Shown in pieces: positions 8,338 to 15,420 of a stretch of DNA of 34,108 nucleotides. The position numbers and the translations under genes are program-made. The DNA is taken from positions 1 through 34,108 of the forward strand of contig CANRHP010000014.1 of the NCBI GenBank assembly GCA_947630455.1, in the 5' to 3' direction. The notes below the pieces were generated by a model. That model saw only the letters and a program-made list of their open reading frames with translations, made no database searches and had not been told where the DNA came from. This stretch comes from an uncultured Clostridia bacterium (GTDB lineage Bacteria; Bacillota; Clostridia; Christensenellales; CAG-314). The stretch's first letter is position 1; every line of letters starts with the position of its first letter.

Positions 8338-9369
8338 TCAGGAACGCGTCCACTCGAAATCAAACGCTGTAAAAAACCATGCGTTTTGGATGGGGTCTGT
8401 GAGCGACAAAAGGCTACCACCGAAAGAGAAAATACCATCTGACCGCCAACCGTAGGGATTTTCAAACGTGATGCTTTGCAAACCGCTGCAATTCCTGAAA
8501 GCATTCATGCCTATACTTGTCACGTTGCGCGGAATTGTAATTGATGGCAAACTACTGCAAGATGAGAAAGCCCATCTGCCTATGCTTTGCAGTTGGCTGT
8601 CTCCTTCAAATATCACTGTTTGCAGACCACTGCAACCGGAGAAAGCATACTCACCTATGATTGTAACGCTACTCGGAATGATTATCGATGTCAAACTGCT
8701 GCAACCTGCGAAAGCCGAATTGCCTATGCTTGTGACACTGCTCGAAATTGAGATGGATGTCAGATCGCTGCAACCACGGAAAACCTCATAGCCCATGTTT
8801 GTGACTCCGCTCGGAATCGTGATTGATGTCAGACTTTCACAACTTCCAAAAGCACGGTTGCCTATGCTTTGCAGTTGACTGTCTTCTTCAAATGCCACTG
8901 TTTGCAAATTGTAGCAATTGAAGAAAGCACTCTCGCCTATGCTCGTGACGCTACTCGGAATGGTAATAGACGTAAGACTACTGCAATATTCGAAAGCATT
9001 ATTGCTTATGCGGGTGACGGGCAAGCCTTTGTAATAGGAGAATATAACAACATTGCCTGTCGCATTTTTAGATTTTGACACATAGTAGCTTTGTCCATCG
9101 TTGGAAAGAGTGTATATCACGCCTTGCGTAAAGGAGTATCCGCATATTTCACAGTTGTCGCCGTCGCCAATGTGCAAAGCAACGTCCGATCTCAAATCAT
9201 GTCCGCATATAGCGTCGTGCCAATGTTCAGAGTCATTCCAACTCCAAAAAACGGAAAATGTGTGATTATGAGGTTCGGGTTTTTCTTCATCGCATGCTGT
9301 GAGTATAATAGCCGCGAGCAAAATTGTTGCAGCCAGTATTGCAACCAAAAGTAATCGTTTTGTTTTCAT
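8338..9369 (-). CDS. BspA-like leucine-rich repeat (LRR_5) lipoprotein
   Basis: Predicted cell-surface lipoprotein of 343 aa. The N-terminus has a hydrophobic signal with lipobox LTAC (Cys26). A short domain follows with spaced W/H/C residues and CEICGY (about 37-80). About eight LRR_5 repeats (about 110-310) show the hallmark ITIPSSVTSIGESAFxxC pattern. The C-terminus (FENPYGW...LTDP..NAWFF) is shared with the remnant at 9432-9701. LRR_5/BspA proteins are commonly adhesins; that role is inferred. The ATG at 9369 has AAGGAG 7 nt upstream, and the first residues (MKTKR) and leader match those of the 788-aa protein, so the two are paralogues with a common 5' region. No promoter is visible directly upstream; transcription may come from the 12-kb promoters. 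Confidence 0.88.
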   Translation of the reverse strand: MKTKRLLLVAILAATILLAAIILTACDEEKPEPHNHTFSVFWSWNDSEHWHDAICGHDLRSDVALHIGDGDNCEICGYSFTQGVIYTLSNDGQSYYVSKSKNATGNVVIFSYYKGLPVTRISNNAFEYCSSLTSITIPSSVTSIGESAFFNCYNLQTVAFEEDSQLQSIGNRAFGSCESLTSITIPSGVTNMGYEVFRGCSDLTSISISSSVTSIGNSAFAGCSSLTSIIIPSSVTIIGEYAFSGCSGLQTVIFEGDSQLQSIGRWAFSSCSSLPSITIPRNVTSIGMNAFRNCSGLQSITFENPYGWRSDGIFSFGGSLLSLTDPIQNAWFFTAFDFEWTRS

Positions 9370-9431
9370 AATATTTCTCCTTGTGTATATAATTCAACAA
9401 AAAAGTGCCGTTAATTTTTTTTATGCACGTA

Positions 9432-9701
9432 CTACCTGGAACGTTTCCAATTGTACGTAACATAAGTCGAGGTTAGATACTTGGCGTTTTCAGTCGGGTC
9501 GGTAAGAACACGAAATTCTATGCGTTCATGTATAAGTCCAAAATAATACATTGCATACCAACGGTATGGATTTTCAAATGTAACACTTCGCAGACCGCTG
9601 CAACCTACGAATGCATATTCGCCTATGCTTGTGACAGGCAAGCCTTTGTATTCGGCTAATATGATCACATCGCTTGTTGTTGCTTTTTTGCCATCGGATT
9701 C
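9432..9701 (-). pseudogene. 3' remnant of an LRR_5 (BspA-like) gene
   Basis: The readable frame resembles the C-terminal part of the neighbouring lipoprotein: EYKGLPVTSIGEYAFVGCSGL parallels YYKGLPVTRISNNAFEYCSSL, followed directly by FENPYRW and LTDPTENAKYL. Homology appears to extend upstream to about 9701 (ESDGKKATTSDV). The frame is then closed by a stop after a few more codons, with no ATG and no ribosome binding site. The ORF-track start is an internal GTG. Only about one LRR remains of a normal repeat array, so this is probably a deletion or recombination product, lying exactly where the leader of the 8338-9369 gene should be. Confidence 0.7.
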
Positions 9702-9787
9702 AAATGTCGGTTTGATCCGATGGCTTTTGATTTTTCAAAAAACAGAAGAAGTTTCTATTTTTTTCAAGATATGGATGACTTTATCAA

Positions 9788-12154
9788 TCAAGAAATCCGC
9801 TTGAAATGATAATGTCTGAAAGAACTATGTAGAAAACTATCTATTGAAGATGATAATTTTGTACTATCGGTTACACCGCTAAACTTTTCTGTATATTCTA
9901 CACGTCCCGTCCCCCATATTGATTGAGAATCCCAATAAAAGCTCTCCCATTGGCTTGGTGCAGACTCGTATGCATCTTGAATAATCAAGCTTTGCAATCC
10001 GGAACATCCCTCAAAGCTGCCTTCACCAATCGCTACAACATCTGCTCCCAAAGTAATCTTTGTCAACATAGAACAGCCGTAAAACGCATTCACATCAAGA
10101 GCTCCGCTACGAACCGTTATCTCACGCAATGAATCGGGAATATAATAGTTATAATATAAGGTGTAGCTATAGATATCAAAAATACTTCCGGAGTTTACAG
10201 TAGTTAAATATTGCATGATTCCACCATCATTTTTCGTTCTACTTTCCTTCCATCCGAAAATATAACCGAATACACTATTATGAGCACCGTGAATCCCTGT
10301 AGAATTTGACTTTTTATACCCAACAAAAGGTAAATCCATAACAGTTAAAGATCTACACCCTTTAAAGGCTGCTGCTCCAATTTGTGTTACACTGTCAGGA
10401 ACAGCAATTTCTGTCAAATTACTACATTCCGAAAACGCGGAATCGCCGATGCGCTCCACACTGTTACCTATTGTTACGCTCGTAAAACCACTGCATCCAT
10501 AAAATGCTCGCGCACCGATGCTTGTCACACTTTCCGGAATCACTACACCTTTTAGTGCGGAGTTATTAAGAAATGCACTCTCTGCTATTTCTTTCACAGG
10601 TAATCCTAAATGTGAGAACGGAATGACAATTACTTCATCTCTACAACTACCACGACCCGACACAATATAATATTGTTGATTCGAACTCAATTCATATTCT
10701 AACCCTTCGCTAGGCTTTGGCGCTCCGCAGTTGCGACACTGTCCATCATCGCCGTAATCATGCTTTGGCTCCCCGTACTCAAAAGTGGTTTCACCTTTCG
10801 TGCCACAAACTGCGCAGGAGTAGTAATATGTTGCGGCTCTTGCGCATGTTGCCTCGGAAACCAAATACAGTTCCTCTACCTTCCGTTCTGTGAAGTTATG
10901 CTTTCCGGTCGGCTCTCCGTGCTCAAAAGTGGCTTCATCTTTCGCACCACAAACGGCGCAGGAGTAATAATACTTTGCAGGAGATACGCACGTTGCTTGA
11001 GACGCCAAATATTTCTCCTCTACCTTATGTTCGGTAAAGCTATGCTTTCCAGTCGGGTTACCGTGTTCAAATATTTCTGAACCTTTTTCCCCGCAAACCA
11101 CACAGGAATAATAATACTTCGCAGGAGAACCGCATGTTGCCTCGGATGCCAAATACAGTTCCTCTACCTTCCGTTCTGTAAAGGTATGTTTTCCGGTCGG
11201 CTCTCCGTTCTCAAAAGTGGTTTCACCTTTCGCACCGCAAACTGCGCAGGAGTAATAGTACTTTGCGGGAGATACGCACGTTGCTTGAGACGCCAAATAT
11301 TTCTCCTCTACCTTATGTTCGGTAAAGCTATGCTTTCCGGTCGGCTCTCCATGCTCAAAAATGGTTTCACCTTTCGCACCGCAAACCGCGCAGGAGTAAT
11401 AGTACTTTGCGGGAGATACGCATGTTGCCTCAGATGCCAGATACAGTTCCTCTACATTCTGTTCGGTAAAGCTGTGCTTTCCAGTCGGCTCTGTTCGGTC
11501 ATCCTCAAAAGTTGTTCTGCAAACCGTACAATTATAGACAGTATATCCTCCGGTTACACATGTAGCTGCTACTATGCGATCCACAGTAAATGCTGTGCAA
11601 TTTGCCTTGTTATGCACGACATTTTTTCCGGGACAACCTTTGGATGTTTCACCACTTCCGCTACTCTGACTTCCGGTTCCGCTGCCTTCACCTGTGCCAC
11701 CTGTACTGCCTCCGGGATTTCCACCTGTTGTGCCGCCCGGAGTTTGAGTTGTCCCGCTGCCGCCACCGATATCACCGCCAGGATTGTCTCCGGTGTTTCC
11801 GCCGGTGCCTTCACCTGTAGTGCCGCCGGCTCCCGTGCCTGTTCCTGTGCCAGTTCCCGTACCACTGCCGGTTCCACTGCCTGTACCGGTTCCACTGCCG
11901 GAGTTACCACCTGTACTGCCGCCAGTGTTTCCACTGGTTCCTGTGCCGCTGCCGGTTCCTGTGCCACTGCCTGTTCCCGTGCCACTGCCTGTTCCTGTGC
12001 CACTGCCTGTTCCTGTGCCACCAATACCACCGGTGCCTCCATCAGGATTGGGAGTAGTGGCACCGAATTTGTAAACAAATATCACTACCGCAGCAGCAAG
12101 CGCAAGCACCAACACTACTGCAAGGACAATGAGCCAAATGCGTTTTGTTTTCAT
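9788..12154 (-). CDS. Large membrane-anchored surface protein: Gly/Thr/Ser stalk, five CxxC repeats, LRR_5 domain
   Basis: 788 aa. Residues 7-29 form one hydrophobic segment without a lipobox, so an uncleaved N-terminal anchor is likely. Residues 36-170 are a GTGSGT low-complexity stalk. Residues about 174-224 are a first Cys-rich unit, and 225-464 are five 48-aa repeats with YYYSCAVCG cores. Residues about 465-490 add a CRNCG zinc-ribbon-like end. LRR_5 repeats occupy about 520-640 and 690-745, interrupted by an insert rich in Tyr/Ser. The protein looks like an outward-projecting adhesin or scaffold; the function is inferred. AAGGAG lies 7 nt before the ATG. Its promoter region contains the two structured RNA modules at 12188-12672. 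The long plus-strand ORF 11186-12388 is antisense to the repeats and not a gene. Confidence 0.85.
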   Translation of the reverse strand: MKTKRIWLIVLAVVLVLALAAAVVIFVYKFGATTPNPDGGTGGIGGTGTGSGTGTGSGTGTGSGTGTGSGTGTSGNTGGSTGGNSGSGTGTGSGTGSGTGTGTGTGTGAGGTTGEGTGGNTGDNPGGDIGGGSGTTQTPGGTTGGNPGGSTGGTGEGSGTGSQSSGSGETSKGCPGKNVVHNKANCTAFTVDRIVAATCVTGGYTVYNCTVCRTTFEDDRTEPTGKHSFTEQNVEELYLASEATCVSPAKYYYSCAVCGAKGETIFEHGEPTGKHSFTEHKVEEKYLASQATCVSPAKYYYSCAVCGAKGETTFENGEPTGKHTFTERKVEELYLASEATCGSPAKYYYSCVVCGEKGSEIFEHGNPTGKHSFTEHKVEEKYLASQATCVSPAKYYYSCAVCGAKDEATFEHGEPTGKHNFTERKVEELYLVSEATCARAATYYYSCAVCGTKGETTFEYGEPKHDYGDDGQCRNCGAPKPSEGLEYELSSNQQYYIVSGRGSCRDEVIVIPFSHLGLPVKEIAESAFLNNSALKGVVIPESVTSIGARAFYGCSGFTSVTIGNSVERIGDSAFSECSNLTEIAVPDSVTQIGAAAFKGCRSLTVMDLPFVGYKKSNSTGIHGAHNSVFGYIFGWKESRTKNDGGIMQYLTTVNSGSIFDIYSYTLYYNYYIPDSLREITVRSGALDVNAFYGCSMLTKITLGADVVAIGEGSFEGCSGLQSLIIQDAYESAPSQWESFYWDSQSIWGTGRVEYTEKFSGVTDSTKLSSSIDSFLHSSFRHYHFKRIS
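10763..11482 (-). repeat. Five 144-bp in-frame repeats (48 aa each) with alternating A/B types
   Basis: Residues 225-464 of the 788-aa protein. Units 1, 3 and 5 carry VEELYL(A/V)SEATC, while units 2 and 4 carry [12 protein letters not shown], so the higher-order period is 288 bp (ABABA). This suggests growth by duplication of a two-unit block. Each unit has a Cys at the ATC position and a CAVCG pair. Confidence 0.9.
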
Positions 12155-12187
12155 AGTTATTTCTCCTTGTGTATAAAGTTCAGCAAC

Positions 12188-12346
12188 AAAAAAGTGCCGT
12201 TCTTGCGAAACGGCACCCGTAAAGCGCCTCTTCGCATAGTTGCGACACTAGTTTACAATATTATCCGAAAAAGGGATTATATGTTGCGAATAAGGTATGC
12301 TCTACCTAAGAGATACCCATTTCCGAATAATATTAAACTGTGTCGC
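12188..12346 (-). ncRNA. Candidate structured leader RNA / small RNA, module E2 (about 159 nt)
   Basis: It starts just after a consensus promoter. The first bases form the base of a long hairpin: TTGCGACAC pairs GTGTCGCAA, then GTTTA/TAAAC, then a 10-bp AT-rich helix, capped by a sub-hairpin GGTAT-CTCT-TAGGT-AGAG-ATACC. It ends in an intrinsic terminator (GTGCCGTT, 7-nt loop, AACGGCAC, six T) at 12216-12188, 33 nt before the 788-aa gene. The sister module E1 has the same plan, with compensatory changes. It matches no riboswitch class I know (not T-box, SAM, TPP, FMN, c-di-GMP). It could act as an attenuator for the surface-protein gene or as an independent small RNA. Confidence 0.6.
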
Positions 12347-12352
12347 AATTGT

Positions 12353-12381
12353 ATTGTACAATACGGCGGGGCAATTGTCAA
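12353..12381 (-). promoter_or_regulatory. Promoter of module E2
   Basis: Minus strand TTGACA (12381-12376), exactly 17 nt, TACAAT (12358-12353). Predicted start about 12346, at the first base pairs of the E2 hairpin. Confidence 0.8.
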
Positions 12382-12479
12382 TAAATAAAATACAGACACT
12401 GCCCTGCACACTATTGTTAGCAGCAAATAACCTGTCGTGCGCAAACGCTATGCTAACACAACAGCCTTTTTTGAACAAC

Positions 12480-12637
12480 AAAAAAGTGCCGTCCCTACCG
12501 AAACGGCACTGTAGATGCGTGTCTCGATAGTTACCACACTATTACTTTCCAAAAACTTGCGCTATTGGGAATTGACACACTTATCTACCGATGAGATTGT
12601 GCACAAATTTTTGGAATATTAAAAGTAATAATGTGGT
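12480..12637 (-). ncRNA. Candidate structured RNA, module E1 (about 158 nt)
   Basis: Same architecture as E2. The long stem begins TACCACA / TGTGGTA and continues TATTACT / AGTAATA. After a bulge, a 16-bp helix (TTCCAAAAATTTGTGC against GCGCAAGTTTTTGGAA) has an apical loop containing GGTAGA. The terminator is GTGCCGT, 10-nt loop, ACGGCAC, six T (12509-12480). No ORF follows it; the next element is the E2 promoter. Compared with E2, the basal stem changes from TGCGAC/GTCGCA to TACCAC/GTGGTA, a compensatory change keeping pairing. The post-stem segment and the terminator loop also differ in a pairing-preserving way. Confidence 0.6.
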
Positions 12638-12643
12638 AGCTAC

Positions 12644-12672
12644 ATTGTACTATATAGGTGGAAAAATGTCAA
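12644..12672 (-). promoter_or_regulatory. Promoter of module E1
   Basis: Minus strand TTGACA (12672-12667), 17 nt, TACAAT (12649-12644). Predicted start about 12637, again at the base of the hairpin. The -35 box touches the left edge of the 115-bp repeat copy. Confidence 0.8.
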
Positions 12673-12829
12673 GCAGTGCGCGAAGCGAAGCCATATTGTA
12701 GAGGACTGCCTCAATTTCCGCAACACACCGACCTTGCTCCATCGGGAGCGAGGGTGTTCGGTGCAAAACAATCTGCAACGAGCGTACACAGTACGCGAAG
12801 CGAAGCCGTTTTGCACCGAATACCCGAGC
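12673..12829. repeat. Second locus of the 115-bp repeat (one full unit plus partial)
   Basis: It begins inside a unit (GCAGTGCGCGAAGCGAAGCC) and continues through a full unit to the same right end, GTTTTGCACCGAATACCC-GAGCG. It lies two bases before the stop codon of the WYL regulator. The unit can fold as GGGTGTTCGGTGCAAAAC against GTTTTGCACCGAATACCC, with an inner GCGTAC-ACA-GTACGC hairpin. Orientation relative to the neighbouring minus-strand gene is the same as at 719-1078. Confidence 0.9.
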
Positions 12830-12831
12830 GA

Positions 12832-13752
12832 CTATTCGTCGTGGTTCATTTCCGCAATTTGACGGCAGCGCTCAATGACGGCAAGGCGCAGCCGCTGAGG
12901 CTTTTCCACTCGCACACCGCTGCCGAGAGACAATATTTTGTTTACAAGCAACTCGTCATAGGGAAGAATCGCCTTGGCAAGAAAGCTCTCCCCCATTTTT
13001 GCAACGGCGCTGACGCCCAACCACTCTTCGCATGCGGAAAGCGCACCCGGGGCAACGGTAAGCAAAACCTCGCACATTTCCTTGCCCTTGAGCACGTCCG
13101 TCTTTATCACACTGCTGTCTACCCCGTCGAAGCTTCTGCCGCTGAATTTGTCTCCCACCTCCAGCCGAACTATGCGGGAGATCTTGAAATAGCGAAAATC
13201 CCTGCGCAAACGACAAAAGCTGTACACGTACCAAGCCCCGTCCTTGAGTATCAGACAATAGGGCTCGATGATACGCACCGAATCAACGCCGTCCTTGGAA
13301 TGGTACTCGATGTGACACAGCTTTTTTTGCGCTATGCAATCGGATATTGTGTTGACCAACTCGCCCAAAACACTGTCGCCGCCGTCCACGATAAGCTGTT
13401 CGCTCTTTAACACTGTTACGCCGGCATGCGTTCGGTTGAGACCCTGCAGCTTGGTGGTTACACGTTTGGTTACGTCGTCCTGCAATGTGGAGCTTTGTAA
13501 GCTGAAAATAAGACGCTCGTACTCCTCGGGAGTAAAGTAGGTGGCTTTGAGCTTGTAATTTTCCACTATACGCCAACCACCGCCACGCCCGAGACAGCTT
13601 TCAATCGGTACACCGCCCTCTGATAGCATAGACATATAGCGATAAACGGAGCGAACGGAAATTTCATATTTTTTTGCCAAGTCCTCCGCGCGCACAAGCC
13701 CGTCTGCAGAAAGCAGAGTGGACAGCATACCTACCAACACGGGAATTTGCAT
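12832..13752 (-). CDS. WYL-domain transcriptional regulator with N-terminal HTH (YafY-like)
   Basis: 306 aa. Residues 1-60 are an HTH_11-type winged helix (DLAKKYEISVRSVYRYMSMLSEGGVPI) followed by the GRGGGW wing. About 135-215 is the WYL domain, with the signature present as AWYVYSFCRLRRDFRYFKISRI. A WCX-type C-terminal extension follows. WYL regulators bind small ligands or nucleic acid and often control neighbouring genes; the ligand is unknown here. The ATG at 13752 has GGAGG 7 nt upstream. Its own promoter (TTGACA-N17-TATAAT) overlaps a perfect palindrome, suggesting autoregulation, and it faces the small ORF at 14035. Confidence 0.9.
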   Translation of the reverse strand: MQIPVLVGMLSTLLSADGLVRAEDLAKKYEISVRSVYRYMSMLSEGGVPIESCLGRGGGWRIVENYKLKATYFTPEEYERLIFSLQSSTLQDDVTKRVTTKLQGLNRTHAGVTVLKSEQLIVDGGDSVLGELVNTISDCIAQKKLCHIEYHSKDGVDSVRIIEPYCLILKDGAWYVYSFCRLRRDFRYFKISRIVRLEVGDKFSGRSFDGVDSSVIKTDVLKGKEMCEVLLTVAPGALSACEEWLGVSAVAKMGESFLAKAILPYDELLVNKILSLGSGVRVEKPQRLRLAVIERCRQIAEMNHDE

Positions 13753-13900
13753 ATATTTGCCTCCGATTGAATATTATTGAGTGGTTTGTTCTCAACAAAC
13801 TATGGCACACCATACGCGGCGACCTTCAAACGCAAAACATTCGATCGAATTACAGAAGGGATAAATTGCGTATCGAAGTCGAAACGAGTGCCATAGTTAA

Positions 13901-13929
13901 ATTATAAAATACTGACAATATATTGTCAA
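13901..13929 (-). promoter_or_regulatory. Consensus promoter of the WYL regulator
   Basis: Minus strand TTGACA (13929-13924), 17 nt, TATAAT (13906-13901), a perfect sigma-A consensus. The leader is about 140 nt long. Confidence 0.85.
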
Positions 13930-13982
13930 GATTTTATAAAAAAATGTCAAAATAATTTTAAAAAACTGCCAACATATTGTCA
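13913..13982. promoter_or_regulatory. Two palindromic operator candidates between WYL regulator and small ORF
   Basis: Site 1, TGACAATATATTGTCA (13913-13928), is a perfect 16-bp palindrome covering the -35 box of the WYL promoter. Site 2, TGCCAACATATTGTCA (13967-13982), matches it at 14 of 16 positions. It lies just upstream of TGATAAAAT (13993-14000), a possible extended -10 for the small ORF. Centres are 54 bp apart, near five helical turns. The WYL protein is the natural candidate binder; that is inference. Confidence 0.7.
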
Positions 13983-14034
13983 AATTTAGTATGATAAAAT
14001 TTATATATAAAAATGAAAAAACGGAGGCACCCAA

Positions 14035-14205
14035 ATGAATTACGATTGCTCCAACGAATTTGATCTGGACGACATTTACGCCAAGCTTCTCGGAGCAAAT
14101 GCTCCGAAAACAGTTGCAATGCGTGACTTTTTTGCGCCGATAATACGCCTTGCCGACTTCCAACGCGCGATGAGCAGCATTGTGGGCGCGCCGCTAAACA
14201 GGTGA
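14035..14205 (+). CDS. Unrecognised 56-aa small protein divergent from WYL regulator
   Basis: Too short for the ORF track. An ATG with GGAGG 7 nt upstream opens 56 codons (MNYDCSNEFDLDDIYAKLLG...), ending in TGA at 14205. The N-terminal part is acidic and the middle is amphipathic (MRDFFAPIIRLADFQRAMSS). There is no signal peptide or clear membrane segment. I do not recognise a family. Support comes from the ribosome binding site, the divergent promoter/operator arrangement and the length without rare features. It could instead be the 5' remnant of a longer gene: another frame stays open across the stop into MTRLAPNARFADNPFEMTW, but that overlaps the ddl 3' end. Confidence 0.55.
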   Translation: MNYDCSNEFDLDDIYAKLLGANAPKTVAMRDFFAPIIRLADFQRAMSSIVGAPLNR

Positions 14206-14275
14206 CGCGATACACAATGACAAGGCTTGCGCCCAACGCGCGTTTTGCCGATAACCCTTTCGAAATGACTTGGAC

Positions 14276-15385
14276 TTACTTCTTTTTTATCCCGCCGGCT
14301 CCGTTCAGTACACCGGATTCGAATGTATAGGTAAAGCATTGCAGCTCGCGATAATCCGCAATTGCTTCGTTGACAAGCGCCTCTCCGTAGCCGGTACGTG
14401 AGTAGCGTCCTTCCCAAAGTCCAAAAGCAAGAGAACCGGGCGTAGTGTTGATCTCATTGACATACAGGTTGCCGGTTGTTTTGTCTAACAGATAGTCCAC
14501 GCGTATCACCCCGCTAAAACCAAACTTTTCGTATATATCCGCCGTTTGACGGCATACTTCCTTTTTTAGGCCTTCCGAAATTTCGGAAGGCTTTTTTTCG
14601 GCATTGTTTTCGATGTACTTATCCTCAAAAGTCAAAAGCTCGTTGACTGTTACGGGTACGTCAACATTACTTACGCGTACCTCACCTCTGTCACGCAGTG
14701 CAGCACAGTTGAGTTCGACAAAATCCGTCAAAGCTTCCTCTACAAGCACATGGGGAGAGTACTCAAAGGCCTGCTTCAATGCGCTGTCCAACTCGTTTAT
14801 TTCGTGCACCACCTTGACTCCTATGCTGGAGCCCAAAAGCGATGGCTTTACAATCAAGGGCAAGCTGAGCTGCGCTACAGACTGCGCCGCCTGCTCAGGG
14901 CTTTTGCGAGATACATCCACTCCCTTTACCGTTTTGAAACCAAGGCATGTAAGCATGCGCTTTGTGAGTATCTTGTCCATGGCAATTGCGCTTGACGCCA
15001 CATCGGAACCCACAAGGGGAATTCCACACAATTGACATAACGCCGCCACCGTGCCGTCTTCGCCGTTAAGCCCGTGACAACAGTTGACGGCAACATCCAC
15101 ATTAAGCTTTGTTAGGCGCGTGCCTTTGACAATGCCGATGGCACCTTCGCCCGTCAAAAAGACCACACGGCTTTTCGGCTTTTCCACAAGGTGTCTTTTG
15201 GGCGTCCAATCGTTGCCTACAAGGTGGGCGCGATTGTTTTTGTCTAAGTAAACGCTGATAATATTGCCCTTAAAATAGCCCTTTGCAAGACAAGCGGTGA
15301 TTACGGAAATGTCGTGTTCGCAGCTTTTGCCGCCGTAAATCAATACAATAGTAGGCATATCTGCGCTTTTTGAATTTTTTTTCAT
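14276..15385 (-). CDS. ddl: D-alanine--D-alanine ligase
   Basis: ATP-grasp enzyme making the D-Ala-D-Ala dipeptide used by MurF, encoded just upstream. Signatures: GGKSCEHDIS near the N-terminus, HGLNGEDGTVAALCQLCGIP, SLLGSSIGV (ATP-grasp loop), FEDKYIE where the Lys-Tyr pair typical of D-Ala-D-Ala rather than D-Ala-D-Lac enzymes is kept, and EINTTPGS (Mg ligands). The track ORF starts at 15535 inside murF. GGAG lies 6 nt before the ATG at 15385 (MKKNSKSADMPTIVLIYGG), giving 369 aa. ATGs at 15397 and 15415 are alternatives. It is the last gene of a hydrolase-murF-ddl operon. Confidence 0.94.
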   Translation of the reverse strand: MKKNSKSADMPTIVLIYGGKSCEHDISVITACLAKGYFKGNIISVYLDKNNRAHLVGNDWTPKRHLVEKPKSRVVFLTGEGAIGIVKGTRLTKLNVDVAVNCCHGLNGEDGTVAALCQLCGIPLVGSDVASSAIAMDKILTKRMLTCLGFKTVKGVDVSRKSPEQAAQSVAQLSLPLIVKPSLLGSSIGVKVVHEINELDSALKQAFEYSPHVLVEEALTDFVELNCAALRDRGEVRVSNVDVPVTVNELLTFEDKYIENNAEKKPSEISEGLKKEVCRQTADIYEKFGFSGVIRVDYLLDKTTGNLYVNEINTTPGSLAFGLWEGRYSRTGYGEALVNEAIADYRELQCFTYTFESGVLNGAGGIKKK

Positions 15386-15420
15386 TTTTTTCTCCATATG
15401 CTGATTTGTTTTCATCTCTG

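Noticed and set aside
9691-9723. Strong hairpin CCATCGGAT...ATCCGATGG as terminator of the 788-aa gene
   Set aside because: On the minus strand it is followed by an A-run, not a T-run. T-rich sequence lies on the plus side, where no gene ends.
11186-12388. 400-codon plus-strand ORF
   Set aside because: Exactly antisense to the CxxC repeats and Gly/Thr/Ser stalk of the 788-aa protein; repetitive DNA keeps several frames open. No ribosome binding site, implausible composition.
12480-12672. Reading modules E1/E2 as T-box, integron attC or MITE
   Set aside because: No AGGGTGGNACCGCG T-box, no attC core sites with an integrase, and no target-site duplications visible; promoter and terminator placement favours an RNA unit.
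14217-14330. Possible 37-aa ORF after the small WYL-divergent ORF
   Set aside because: Overlaps the certain 3' end of ddl on the other strand, no ribosome binding site; kept only as a note.
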